A stretch of 64,000 bases of DNA from Diacronema lutheri (lineage: Eukaryota; Haptophyta; Pavlovophyceae; Pavlovales; Pavlovaceae): contig JAGTXO010000024.1 of NCBI GenBank assembly GCA_019448385.1, positions 102,001 through 166,000 of the forward strand. The letters are read 5' to 3'. The position numbers and the translations under genes are program-made. The notes under the pieces were generated by a model that was not told the origin of the DNA, did not search any database, and saw only the letters and a program-made list of their open reading frames with translations. How positions within the stretch are numbered: position 1 is the first letter of the stretch; every line of letters starts with the position of its first letter. Of the stretch, positions 21,745 to 31,847 are shown one piece after another.

Positions 21745-23100
21745 TCACGCCTGCGCGGTCGCATCCCAGCCAACTTTGCACAACTCGAGCGCCTGCGCGA
21801 CCTGCTGCGCGAGCGCCACGCTCTGAGCGGCCGGCATAGTGGGAGCAATGGACTGCGGCGCCGGCACAGGCGCGGAGCAGGCACCGAACGCGCCGGCCCA
21901 GCCGCCCGACGCCACGAGGCCGCCGCCACCGACCTTGCCAGGGTGCTTGGGCGGGGGCGTCACCTCGACGACAAGGTAAAGAATGCAGATGTCCAAGTCC
22001 TGCTGCGCGCCGCTCGGCGCGTAAAACCTGCGCGCCACGTCGGCATCGTCGGTGATCTGTGTCAGGCGGACGAACACTGCGGGCGCGCCGACCTCTCGCT
22101 GATGCCGATCCGGTAGAGCCGAAGGGAGTGAGGCGGCTGCGGCAGGTTGCCGTGAGCCGAGTCGTGCGTCGAGCGTAGGAGCGTGGTGAGCACGTCGCGG
22201 CTCTCGACCAGCGCGTAAAAGCCGTCGGCTGCTTGTAGACCAACGAGAGCGCGTAGCGGCGCGGAAGCGCTTGCTTCGTCATCCTCACCGTCTTCGCCGG
22301 TCGAGCGCGATTAGCGGCGCGACGCGTCTCGCGCGCCGGGCCGGCGCGCCGACACATCGCTCGTCTCCGCCGTGCGCTCCTCAAGCTGCGCGGCTTTGAT
22401 CTCCGCCGCCTTTGCGGCCGCCTCGTCCTTGTTGGCGCGCGTCTCAGCCGACCGGGCCTGCGCTTGCGCCTTCTCCCCGAGCGCAGGCGGAAAGTGCACC
22501 TTGTTCTCCTCTGCGTGCGCGCGGCCTCCGACTTGGCGAGCTCCGCGGCCTCCGCGCTATACTGAAGAGGAGCTTGGCCCATTTTAAAGCTTGCACGCGA
22601 GTGATCGCATCGTTGTCCCCCGAGTTGGCGCCCAGCTTGACGCACAATGGCTCGCCCGGCTTGAGGGCATCAACGTAGAGGGCATCAACGTACGCGTCAA
22701 AGGACACGAGGTACACGCGCAGCGTCTCCAAAGCCTTCCCCTCCTCCTCGGAGTCGTCCGCCACGACTTGAGCGAATCCTGCGCGGGCACCGCCGCAAGC
22801 CCACGCGCCGGCTCGTGCTCGTCCGGCTCGTGCCGTCCGGCTCTCCTCCGCTCGAGCTACCGGCCTTCGCGCCGGCCCCGCCGCCGGCGAGGGCGCGCAC
22901 TGGAGCCGCTTTCTCGGGCGGCTTCGTTGCGCCAGCGCTGGGCTTGCGAGACGAGCGCTGCGGCAGCGCGCCGATTGTTGTAGGCGAGTACATGGTAACC
23001 CTCGGCACGCGGGGTCGCGCGCCAGCCGGCGCCGAGGTCTCGCGCGCGCGATCGGCCTCGTCTTGGTCGGCCTTGCGCTTCGCTCGTGTCATCTTGTCGG
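21745..23100 (-). pseudogene. Unidentified reading frames inside the element
   Basis: On the minus strand, several frames read like protein rather than random GC-rich shadow: MTRAKRKADQDEADRARE and VTMYSPTTIGALPQRSS near 23100-22960, KALETLRVYLVSFDAYVDAL near 22735, EKAQAQARSAETRANKDE near 22470, ESRDVLTTLLRSTHDSA near 22210 and FVRLTQITDDADVARRFY near 22070. They sit in different frames and could be exons of one gene or a decaying gene. No family recognised. Being inside the inverted repeats suggests cargo or an older inserted element. Confidence 0.35.
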
Positions 23101-23334
23101 CTATCGCCTTGTCCCACGGACCGGCGCGCGCGACCTTGACGCGACCAACGCCAGCGCGCGCGCCGGCGTCCGCGTCCAAGCGGAGGGCCGCGAGCGCGCC
23201 TGCGCCGGCCGGCGGGCCGGGCGCGGCGGATGTCGCAGCTGCGGCGGCGGGGTCCTGGCCATTTTGGGAACCCGGGGCCGGCACGGCGACACCGTCCGCG
23301 ACGCCGCCGTCCGCTGCCGGCTCACCGAGCGTGT

Positions 23335-23772
23335 GGCTTGTTCGGCTGGGAATCGACGATGCCGGTGGCCTCGTACCGCTCGATGGTGGCGCGGACGATC
23401 GACTCCGTGAGCGTGTCGGTGGATGTGTGGAGGTCATCCGCAATCCTCACCGCGCTCCTGCCGAGAAAATAGCCGCCACAGGATGATCTTCATGACCTCG
23501 ACCGAGAGCCGGTGCCCGCGACCGACGCCGATGATGACGCCGCTCGCGGCGCTGCGGCCGCGCCGCCTGCACGTGTCGCGGTTATGAGAGCGGGGTTCCC
23601 GGGTATGTCAGGAACCCCCACGCGCAGCGGCGACACGCATAGCGCGACACGCACCGCGCCACCTCCCGCGGGGCCGACGCGACGCGCGCGCGCACCTCTC
23701 GCGGCCATTTTCGCTTTTTCGCGCGCGGGTCTCTCCTATTCCTTCGTCCGCGAACTCAGACCCAACGGGCAG
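23335..23772 (-). repeat. Right terminal inverted repeat
   Basis: The right arm is the inverted counterpart of 21025-21462, ending in the complement of CTGCCCGTTGGG followed by TA. Confidence 0.85.
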
Positions 23773-23774
23773 TA

Positions 23775-24224
23775 GTAGCACTCAGCGTAGCACTCAGCGT
23801 TCGGTGCCGACCGTGCGGCCCCATCGCGGCTCAAGGAGCCGTGGTGCCCACGGCGCCGTCGAGCACGGCCCCGAGGGATGTACGGCCAGCTGCGGTGGTC
23901 GTGCGCGCGCGTGGCTCGCGAGCCGGCCAACCTCTCGCGAAATGGCGAGGCGCACGTGGTCTCACGGTGCGTCCGTCCGTCAGTCTCGCCCGTGTCAGCG
24001 TGCCGGCAGGCCGCGTCTGGCGCCACCTTTGCAATGGCACGCTTCACGCGGGCAATGCGGGTGCTGCGGGCGTGCAGAGAGCGCCGCGTGTCACTGTGCT
24101 GCGTCACGCGTGTCACTGTGCTGCGTCACGCGTGTCACTATGCTGCGTGCGTGCCCTCGCGTGCGGTGTGCATCGCCGCACGGCGGCGCGCGGCGGGGCG
24201 GCACGCGTGCCGCCCCAACGCCTG
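23775..24224. other. Intergenic region with 22-bp tandem repeat
   Basis: A 450-bp gap between the element and the hydroxylase-fusion gene. At 24087-24149 nearly three copies of a 22-bp unit starting CGTGTCACTGTGCTGC occur. No gene seen. Confidence 0.6.
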
Positions 24225-27200
24225 TCAAAGCGGCACAAAGCTGCCGGGCTCCGGCGTCGCGTCCTCGACAACCGGCGCGATCAGGATCGAATACACGTCT
24301 TTCATAAGCTCGTTCTTCGCGTGCCGGTCGACGTTCGAGACCGGGAAGAAGTTGGGCGCGGGCGCCATGCTGATCAGCCATGGCTGCCCGCGCCGGTCAA
24401 AGAGCCAGACGCACTCGATGAGCGCGTACTGCACGCACTCGTCGGCCGGCAGCGGGCTCGTGAGCAGCGGGTGCGCGTCGACGAGGTCTTTGAGCACCGC
24501 GCGCATCTTTGGCAGCCACGAGTCCCAGTTGGGCAGCGCGACCGCGGACGCAGTCAGCGACGGCCGTGTCTGCGCGGCGCGAGGGCGCGAGGCGTTCGGC
24601 GCGGCGTTCGCGGCGCGGCGCGGCGTGAGCGGCGCGCCGTCCGTGCGACGCGCCGCCGCGCACCCTTTCCCGCTCGCCCTTTCCCGCTCGCCCTTTCCCG
24701 CTCGCCCTTTCCCGCTCGCCCTTTCCCGCTCGCACTTTCCCGCTCGCACTTTCCCGATTGCTCCGTGGGTGGCGCTCACGGAGCGGCGCGCGCCCTTTCC
24801 CGCGCGCTCGCCCTTTCCCGCTCACGGAGCGGCGCGCGCGCCCTCGCGCCGCACCGTGAGTGGCACGAGGAGCGGCTGTGGCCGTTCTGCGGGCGGCGCT
24901 GTGCCGTCGCTCATCGAGGCGGGCGGCGCGTGCGTGTGGTGCGGGAGCATCGATAGGAAGGAGTGGCACGACATCCACAGCTGTGGCCCAGACGGCCCGC
25001 GCGACGGCGGCGACATCGACGCGTCGGACGCGCCGGACGCGCCGCCGTCGGCGGCGGGCGAGCCGTCTCGCTCGTGCTTGGCGACGGCGAGGAGGTACGT
25101 GTGCGCGGTGAAGGGCATGCCGTCGTGCAGCGCGAGCTCCCGCGGCACCGCCTGCAGCACGTACGAGCCGTCGCGGTTCGCGCCCACCGCCTCGGCCGTC
25201 GCCGCGTCGAGCGCGGTCGCAAACGCCGCGTGCAGCGCCGTGGGCTGCACGCCCGCGCCGACCGCGCCGGCCATGCGCGCGAAGAGTTCGCCGGGCGAGC
25301 CGAGCTGCGCGCCCACGTGCGCGCGCCGCGCGTCGAGCGCGACGCGCAGCGCCGCCTCGACCTCGAGCAGCGAGTTGAAGCCGAGCGCCGTCTGCTCCGG
25401 CGCATACTCGGCGGGCAGCAGCTCGACGGGCCAGCGCAACGCCTCGGCGGGAGCGGCCGCGTCCGGCGGCGCGGGCAGCGCGCGCAGCAGCCAGAGCACG
25501 TCGCCCTTCGCCTGCCGCACGATCCGCGCGCGGCGGTGCGCGCGCGTGGGCGTGGCGGATACGCGCGCGTGTGAGCGGCGCGAGCGCGCGCGGTCGGCGG
25601 GCGGCGCGCGCGGGCCGCGCGGCAGGGGCGCCGAACCGCGCGCGCCCGCTCGCCCGCGCGTGTGTGCCGCCGCACCTCGAGCGGTGTGCCCGCGATCGGC
25701 CTGCCCTCGCGCGCGTCGCGCAGCGAGCGGTACACAGAGCGCAGATGCTCGGCCGGCTGCGCGCCGGCGCGCGCGCGCGAGAGCACGTCGGCGAGCGCGA
25801 GCGGGTGGGCGAGCGAGCGGAGCGCGGGCGGGCGGAAGAGGCGGAGGCAGGTGGCGGCATGCTCGCGCTCGCCCGTCTCGCTCGGCCACATCGTGAACGA
25901 CGCGGAACGGCCGTCGTCCTCCTCCTCCCACCCGCGCGCGAGCAGCGCCTTCTTGAGCGCCGTGCAGCCGTGCACGTGGAAGGAGAGCGGCTCGAGCTCC
26001 GACTTGACGTACGACGTCCAGCCGTCGGCGAGGACGACCGCCGACGTCGACTTGAACCATACGTGGATTGGCTCGTCGGGCGCGACGACCGCCTTCTGGA
26101 AGGTGAAGCCCTGGATCGCCGCGTGCGCCTTGCAGTAGGCGCGCGCCTCGTCGATCGTCATCGTCGCCGTGTGCATGTCTGAGCCCGCGGGGATGAAGCC
26201 AAACTCGACGTCAAAGCAGCCGCGGCGAATGCGCGGCTTGCGCTTCGCCACGCGCCGGCTCGGCTGTCCGTCGACGCGTGTGCGCTGGCGCACCCACACC
26301 TGCGCGACCCACTTTTGGTCAACGGCGGGCTCGGCGCAGTGGATCAAGTCCGAGTCGAGCTCGCCATCGAGGAACGCGGGGAAGAAGACGAGCGCCATGC
26401 CCGCCTTGGGCTTGATGCGCAGGTTGAGCTTGCGGAAGAAGGTGCAGCCGCCCACCTCCACGTCGTTCAGATAGACGAGCACCGTGCACACGCGCTGCCC
26501 ACCATTCTTGCAGAACGCCGCGCCCGAGTCGGTGTGCGGGTCGATGCCGTCGTAGTGCTCGAGGTAGCGCTGGTCCTTGGTGTAGCGCGCGACCTGCGGC
26601 AGCTCCATGTGGTCGAGCGGCTTGGCCGTGAGCGCCTCCACCTTTGTGAGGAACGGCCTGCACGCCGCCGCCTTCTTGTCGAGGTGGCACGTGTACGACG
26701 TGCGCTCGCCCGACGCGACCACGCCGCCGCCGGGCGCGGCGTGCGTCTTGCTCTTGTCAAGCAGCCCCTCGGACGCGACGACGAGCGCGTGGCACTCCTC
26801 CTTGGTTAGGAAGTTGTCGATCGTCCAGAAGGGCGGCTTCTCGGCGATCAGCCGCGCGCCGCCGCCGTACGCGCGCACGTTGACGGGCAGCCGCTGCTTC
26901 TGCAGCGCCACCGCGCCCGCACCGTCAGTCGGCGTCGCGTCCTTGCGCCGGCTCGGCTGCCCGTCGGTGCGCGCAAACTGGCGCAGCCACACCTGCGAGA
27001 CAAACTTTGGGTCGACGGCGGGCTCGGCGCAGTGGATCGCGTTCGTGTCGAGCTCGGCGTCGGTGAACGCGGGGAAGAAGACGAGCGCCATGCCCGCCTT
27101 GGGCTTGATGCGCAGGTTGAGCTTGCGGAAGAAGGTGCAGCCGCCCACCTCCACGTCGTTCAGATAGACGAGCACCGTGCACACGCGCTGCCCACCATTC

Positions 27201-27781
27201 TTGCAGAACGCCGCGCCCGAGTCGGTATGCGGGTCAATTCCGTCGTAATGCTCCAAGTACTTTTGGTCCTTGGTGTAGCGCGCGACCTGTGGCAGCTCCA
27301 TGTGGTCGAACGGCTTGGCCGTGAGATTCTTGATCTGCGCGGCGGCGCGAGCGGCGGGCGGGCCAAGAGCCGAGGGCGCGACGCGGCGCAGTGCGGCGTA
27401 ATCGCCTCAGCCGCCGTGCGCGCGCCTCCGCCGCGCCGCGTCCCCGTCGCGCGCGCGCGTCGCGCGCGCGTCGCGCGCGCGCGCCTTCGTGAGCAGCGGC
27501 GGGCAGGCGGCCGCCTTCTTGTCGAGGTGGCACGTATACGAGGTGCGGCCCGAGGACTGCGCGGTGCCGCCCTGTGGGGCGGAGTGCGTCTTCGAGCGCT
27601 CGAGCAGCCCCTCCGCCTCCTCGCGCAGCGCCCAGCACTCTGCGGGCGTAAGAAAGTTGTCGATTGTGTACACGGGCGATTGCTCGCCGAGCGCGTGCTC
27701 GCGCCGGTGGATGCCGGGGTAGTTGAGGTCGATCGGCATGTACTCGCGCGGCTTCTTGCCCGAGATCGACCGGTCGATCAT
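24225..27781 (-). CDS. Double prolyl-4-hydroxylase with possible TTL-like C terminus
   Basis: Four exons: 27485-27781, 25676-27334, 24855-25511 and 24225-24569; 985 aa in frame. Two consecutive 2-oxoglutarate/Fe(II) prolyl-4-hydroxylase domains each show YTIDNFLT or WTIDNFLT, SYTCHLDKKAAAC, DPHTDSGAAF (the His and Asp iron ligands), VYLNDVEVGGCTFF and IHCAEPAV (distal His). A following segment, MTIDEARAYCKAHAAIQGFTF then IHVWFKS, looks like a small PAN/apple-like module. The C-terminal 500 residues are less clear; ALKKALLARGWEEED and LIECVWLFDRRGQPWLI resemble tubulin-tyrosine-ligase/ATP-grasp sequence, a tentative call. Intron 1 (27335-27484) has a GC donor. No N-terminal signal is evident from ATG 27781, and an upstream exon is possible. 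Confidence 0.7.
24664..24830. repeat. 14-bp minisatellite in an intron
   Basis: About ten copies of the 14-bp unit CCCTTTCCCGCTCG, some with GCACTTTCCCG variation, fill the last intron (24570-24854) of the hydroxylase-fusion gene. Confidence 0.85.
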
Positions 27782-28235
27782 CCCCCACCTGCCGCAACGC
27801 GCGCACCGCGCTCGACGCGCGCGCGTGAGGCTCGCACACGACGCCCAACCGCCGAGCGCTCCGCGGCGCGTGCTCGCAGCTCCGGGGCCGCGGCTGGCAC
27901 GCGGGCGCGGGTGAGCGCCGTCCGGCGGAGGCGTGGCTTCGCCGCACAACGGCGCGCCCGGCTGGCGCGCGCGCACATCGCTCCCTGCTCGGCGCCCGCC
28001 TCGCTGCCCGTGCCTCTCCGGCCTCTCTGGAGGGCACGATGGCGGCACCTGGATGCTCCTCAGTTCAACCAATCAATTGGCTACATCTAGTAGAGGTCTC
28101 CAGGTTTTGGGTTGGTGAGGACGGGTGAAAATTTTCAATTCTGCAACCGCCGCCGCCCGTCCAAGGTGGGGCGAGCCTGATGAACGATGACGGCGTCCAG
28201 GATTCAGCGCGTGCCGGCCGTGCCGTGGCAGGTGG
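27782..28235. other. Intergenic, nothing clear
   Basis: A 454-bp gap upstream of the hydroxylase gene and downstream of the E1 gene (both minus). It may hold an upstream exon or promoter of the hydroxylase gene. No family-like frame seen. Confidence 0.4.
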
Positions 28236-31200
28236 CTACCAGATGTAGGCCAGCGGCGGGAGCGCGAGCGGTGGCTCGCCCTCTCGCCGCACGGCTGTCA
28301 CGCCGAGCCGCACCTCGCGCGCGCCGTCGCGCGCCTCGTGCACGTGCGGCGCGGGCCGCGCCTCGGCGAGCGCGTCGACGAGCGGCCGCTCGGGCGCGAT
28401 CGCGCACGGGTGGAGCGCCGAGTAGAGCACCGTGTCGGCGCACGTGAGCGCGAGCACGCGCGCGCCGTCGAGCAGACGCTCGAGCCGCTCGACTGCGCCG
28501 CCGATCGTCTCGCCGCTGCCGCTGCCGCGCGCCGCGCGCAGCTCGAGGCAGTCCCACTCGGAGAGCGCGTCGAGGCCGGCGATGGCGAGCGCGCGCGGCG
28601 CGGGCGGCAGCGGCTCGGTCGACGCGACGAGCGGCAGCGCCAGGTTGACGTACGTCGATCGCAGCCGCGCGCGCTCCTCCGCCGTGCTCACGCCGCGCCC
28701 GGCGGCGCGCTCGGCCGCCGCGCGCGCGAGCTTGAGGAGCTCAAAGCAGACGAGTGCGGCGACGACGGAGGTGGTCGTCGCGATGGCGGGCACGATCCGT
28801 CCGGCGAGCCCCTTGCATGCCAGCCGATCCACGCGCGGGATCGCGTAGTTGTCCGCTCGCAGCCCACTTGCCGCGTGCACGAAGTCGACGTGCCCATTGC
28901 CATCGTCGTCCTTTTCAAATTCGAGCGGACGGAGCGCGCGCGGGGGCAGCGCGGCGCGCAGCTCGTCGGCGCGCGCAAGCAGCGCCTCGGCGCGCGCGAC
29001 CAGCTCGCCCTCCTCCGCGCCCTCCTCCTCCTCCTCCGCGTCTGCGCCTGCGGCCGCGTCCGCGCCGGCGCGCTCGCCGCCGCCGCCCGCCGCGCGCGCC
29101 TCGTCGGCGAGCGCGTCGGCGAGGAGCGGCTCGAAGCGCGCGTCGTCGAGGAGCGCGGGCTCGAGCGGCACGCCGTATGCCTGCGCGTACAGCCGCGCGG
29201 CCGCGCGCGCAAAGGCGACGTGCGCCGGCCGCGCGGCATCAAAGGGCAGCGGCGTCGGCATGCGCTTCGAGCCGCGCCAAAAGGGCAACCCGTCGTCGGC
29301 GGCGGCGTCGGGCGGGTGCGCGCGCAAGATGGCCGCGATCGCGCGCTCGAAGCGTTCGGCGAACAGCCGTACCGCCCGGCGCGCGCACGCGCGCGCCGTC
29401 GCCGGACGCTCGTCGAGCGTGCGCACGACACGGCGGAGCGCGTCGCCGAGAGAGCGCGTGTCGACGCCCTCGTCGGCGCCCGCGTCGGCGTACTGTCGGA
29501 CGAAGGCGACCTCGTCGTCGACGAAGCGCGCGGCCTCGCCCACCGGCGTGCCAAACTCGACGTCGAGCTGCTCGCGCGCCCACGCGACGCAGTGCTCGGG
29601 CGCGAACGGGAAGGCCTTGAGCGTGCACTGCGGGATCGGCGTGTCGGCTTCGTCCGCCGGGTCGGCGCTCGCACCGTACGACTCGGTGACGCGCGGGACG
29701 GAGGGTTGCACCGAGCCCTTGGCGCCGAGCGTGCCCGAGTCGAGCAGCGCCACGCCGTACCGCACGCTCAGCTCGTCAGCGAGCAGCCGTGCGCCCACGT
29801 TATCAAGCGCCGTCGCGACCGCGCCAAGCCGTCGCCAAAACGGCTCGGCAAACGGTCCGGACGGTCCGGCGGTGTCGGCGTCGAGCTTGAGCTGCGACGC
29901 GACGACGCGCATGCGCGGGTTGAGCCGCGCGCACGCCTCCGCTGCGCATGCCGCCTTGGGCCTGCCAATGTCCGCCGCTCGGAAGAGGAGCTGCCGATTT
30001 AAATTCGACCGCTCGATGGAGTCGCCGTCGGTTACGCGCACGCATCCGCCGCTCGTGCCGAGCGCGACGCCCATGCCCGCAAAGTTTTTGAGCAGCTCGC
30101 AGCCGATCGCGCCCGCGCCCACGACGAAGAGCTCGAGCGACGCGAGCGCCGCGCCCTGCTCCGCGCCGACTGCGTCGCGCTGCCCGGCGAGCGCGTCGCC
30201 GCCCTCGCCGCCCTCGTCGCCCTCGTCGAGCGCGCGCGCGACGCGTGCGCGCGCGGGCGGCCAGATCGACTCGGCCGCGTCGTAGTAGAGGAGCTGGCAG
30301 AGCGGGCCCCAGCGGTGCGTGCACGCCTTGAGCGCCTCCTGCGCCGCCAGCCCGCCGAGCAACGCCGCCATTGGCCGGACGCTCGCGCGCGCCTGCCGCC
30401 AAAAGACGCGCGCAAGCGGCGCGTCGAAGGCGCGCGCGCGATCGTCGGTGGCGGCGGCGTCTGTGGCGTCGGCGGCGAGGGCAAAGGCACGCGCCGCCTC
30501 GACGAACGCCGCCTCCTCCTCCGCCGACGCCTCCTCCGCCGACGCCGCCTCACCCTCGCCCTCGCCCTCGCCCTCGCCCGCGCGCGCGCCGCCGAGCTGC
30601 AGCGCGCAGAAGCACGCGTGCACCGTGCGCTGCCGGGCCGGATCAGGCCGTGCGCCCTCGATCGGCACAATCGGCGGCTCCACGCGAGCCGCGGCGACGG
30701 CGAGCGGCTCGAAGCGCAGCGCCGCCCGCCGCTTCACGCGCCGCGCGATGCCGCCGCGCACGTACAAGCCGCCCGGCGCTGCCGCCGCAAGCGCGGCGGC
30801 GCACACGTCGAAGCCGCGACGGCCGCGCACGCGCTGGACCGTGAAAAGCGGCGTGTCGCGCTCGTCCGCACGCCCGTCGGCCGCGCCCTCGCACTCGCCG
30901 CCCTCCGCCCGTGCGTTGATGCCCTCGAGGCCGACGACGCCCGCGAAGGCGACCAAGTCGCCGCGCGAGAGGCCGTGCGGCGCGCCGCCCTCGGCGAGCT
31001 CGACGGTGCCATCGGCGCGGATCTCGTGGATGTGCACCTCGCGCGCAGCCTCGCCGTCTGTGTCCTCGACCACGAAGGGCTCGCCGTCCGCGCGCCCAAA
31101 GTCGCAGAAGACGCGCCCAAAGACGCCGCGCCCACACGCGCCGACAAAGTGCACGCCGCGCGCGCGGCAGAGCTCGTCGAGGCGGACCTCCTCGGCATGG

Positions 31201-31709
31201 TCAAGGTCGGCGGCGACGAGCACCGTCGCCTCCGCCGCGTCCAGCACCGCCGCCGTGAGCGGCCCGTCGTGCACGAGCACGTCAACGTGCTCCGGGTTGA
31301 GCGCGGCGAGCGCCGGCCGGACCGCGTGCGAGCGCGCCTTGCCGACGTGCGCCTCGTCGAGGCAGTAGTTGCCCGCGAGGTCGTCCCAGCCCACCAACGC
31401 ATCATCGTGCAGCGTCACCGCGCGCACGCCGGCGAGCACCAGATTCTTCGCCACTTCGGCGCCCGTCGCGCGCAGGCCCGTCACGAGCACGCGCGATTGC
31501 GACACGCGCAGCTGCGCGTCGCGCCCGATGGTGTAGAGCTGGCGCGAGTAGAGGCCGTCGTCGAGCTCAGCCGCCGGCGGTCGCGCGCGCGCGGGCGCCG
31601 CGCCGCCTCCGCCGCCGCGCGCGCCGCCGTCTGACGCGATGACGGCGACGGCAAGGAGCGCGGCCCAGACCGCGGGCGCCATCGCCCTCGTCGCCGCGTG
31701 GCGTGCCAT
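28236..31709 (-). CDS. UBA1: Ubiquitin-activating enzyme E1 with N-terminal signal-like segment
   Basis: A 1,157-residue intronless E1. The first half has the inactive adenylation repeat (LYSRQLYTIGRDAQLRVSQS, NYCLDEAHVGKARS). The active adenylation domain has VGAGAIGCELLKNFAGMG, the ATP site VTDGDSIERSNLNRQLLFR, and IGRPKA. The catalytic cysteine lies in TPIPQCTLKAFPF near residue 694. The C-terminal ubiquitin-fold domain is present but short. Before the E1 body is a short basic stretch and a hydrophobic segment, MAPAVWAALLAVAVIASDGG, then a Gly/Ala/Arg-rich linker. Cytosolic E1 lacks this. In algae with red secondary plastids such a leader can direct a plastid-associated E1 of the SELMA import machinery. 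Localisation is inference. Start ATG 31709; the in-frame codon at 31715 is TTG. Confidence 0.88.
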   Translation of the reverse strand: MARHAATRAMAPAVWAALLAVAVIASDGGARGGGGGAAPARARPPAAELDDGLYSRQLYTIGRDAQLRVSQSRVLVTGLRATGAEVAKNLVLAGVRAVTLHDDALVGWDDLAGNYCLDEAHVGKARSHAVRPALAALNPEHVDVLVHDGPLTAAVLDAAEATVLVAADLDHAEEVRLDELCRARGVHFVGACGRGVFGRVFCDFGRADGEPFVVEDTDGEAAREVHIHEIRADGTVELAEGGAPHGLSRGDLVAFAGVVGLEGINARAEGGECEGAADGRADERDTPLFTVQRVRGRRGFDVCAAALAAAAPGGLYVRGGIARRVKRRAALRFEPLAVAAARVEPPIVPIEGARPDPARQRTVHACFCALQLGGARAGEGEGEGEGEAASAEEASAEEEAAFVEAARAFALAADATDAAATDDRARAFDAPLARVFWRQARASVRPMAALLGGLAAQEALKACTHRWGPLCQLLYYDAAESIWPPARARVARALDEGDEGGEGGDALAGQRDAVGAEQGAALASLELFVVGAGAIGCELLKNFAGMGVALGTSGGCVRVTDGDSIERSNLNRQLLFRAADIGRPKAACAAEACARLNPRMRVVASQLKLDADTAGPSGPFAEPFWRRLGAVATALDNVGARLLADELSVRYGVALLDSGTLGAKGSVQPSVPRVTESYGASADPADEADTPIPQCTLKAFPFAPEHCVAWAREQLDVEFGTPVGEAARFVDDEVAFVRQYADAGADEGVDTRSLGDALRRVVRTLDERPATARACARRAVRLFAERFERAIAAILRAHPPDAAADDGLPFWRGSKRMPTPLPFDAARPAHVAFARAAARLYAQAYGVPLEPALLDDARFEPLLADALADEARAAGGGGERAGADAAAGADAEEEEEGAEEGELVARAEALLARADELRAALPPRALRPLEFEKDDDGNGHVDFVHAASGLRADNYAIPRVDRLACKGLAGRIVPAIATTTSVVAALVCFELLKLARAAAERAAGRGVSTAEERARLRSTYVNLALPLVASTEPLPPAPRALAIAGLDALSEWDCLELRAARGSGSGETIGGAVERLERLLDGARVLALTCADTVLYSALHPCAIAPERPLVDALAEARPAPHVHEARDGAREVRLGVTAVRREGEPPLALPPLAYIW

Positions 31710-31847
31710 CGCCAAAAGACCCGATCGATCTGCATCGGGAGTAGGGACTTTTCATTTTTACGGGCGACTCGGCCGGCTTCGGGGGCGCCCGCGGTGCGCC
31801 TCACGGCGAGTCACGACTCACGCGAGGTGCTGCAGGGCGAGCGCGTA

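Larger units (their letters stand above)
21023..23774. mobile_element. Decayed Tc1/mariner-like element with long inverted repeats
   Basis: Positions 21025-21462 and 23335-23772 are inverted copies, each 438 bp, and I saw no mismatch where I compared them. Each outer end is preceded or followed by TA (21023-21024 and 23773-23774), the target site of the Tc1/mariner/IS630 superfamily. The tips read CTGCCCGTTGGG. Between the arms lie a broken transposase reading frame on plus and an unidentified frame set on minus. GC content is lower in the arms than in nearby genes. The element is very probably immobile by itself because the transposase is interrupted. Confidence 0.8.

Noticed and set aside
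24087-24149. Spaced short repeats that might suggest a CRISPR array
   Set aside because: Units are contiguous with no unique spacers; a eukaryotic minisatellite.
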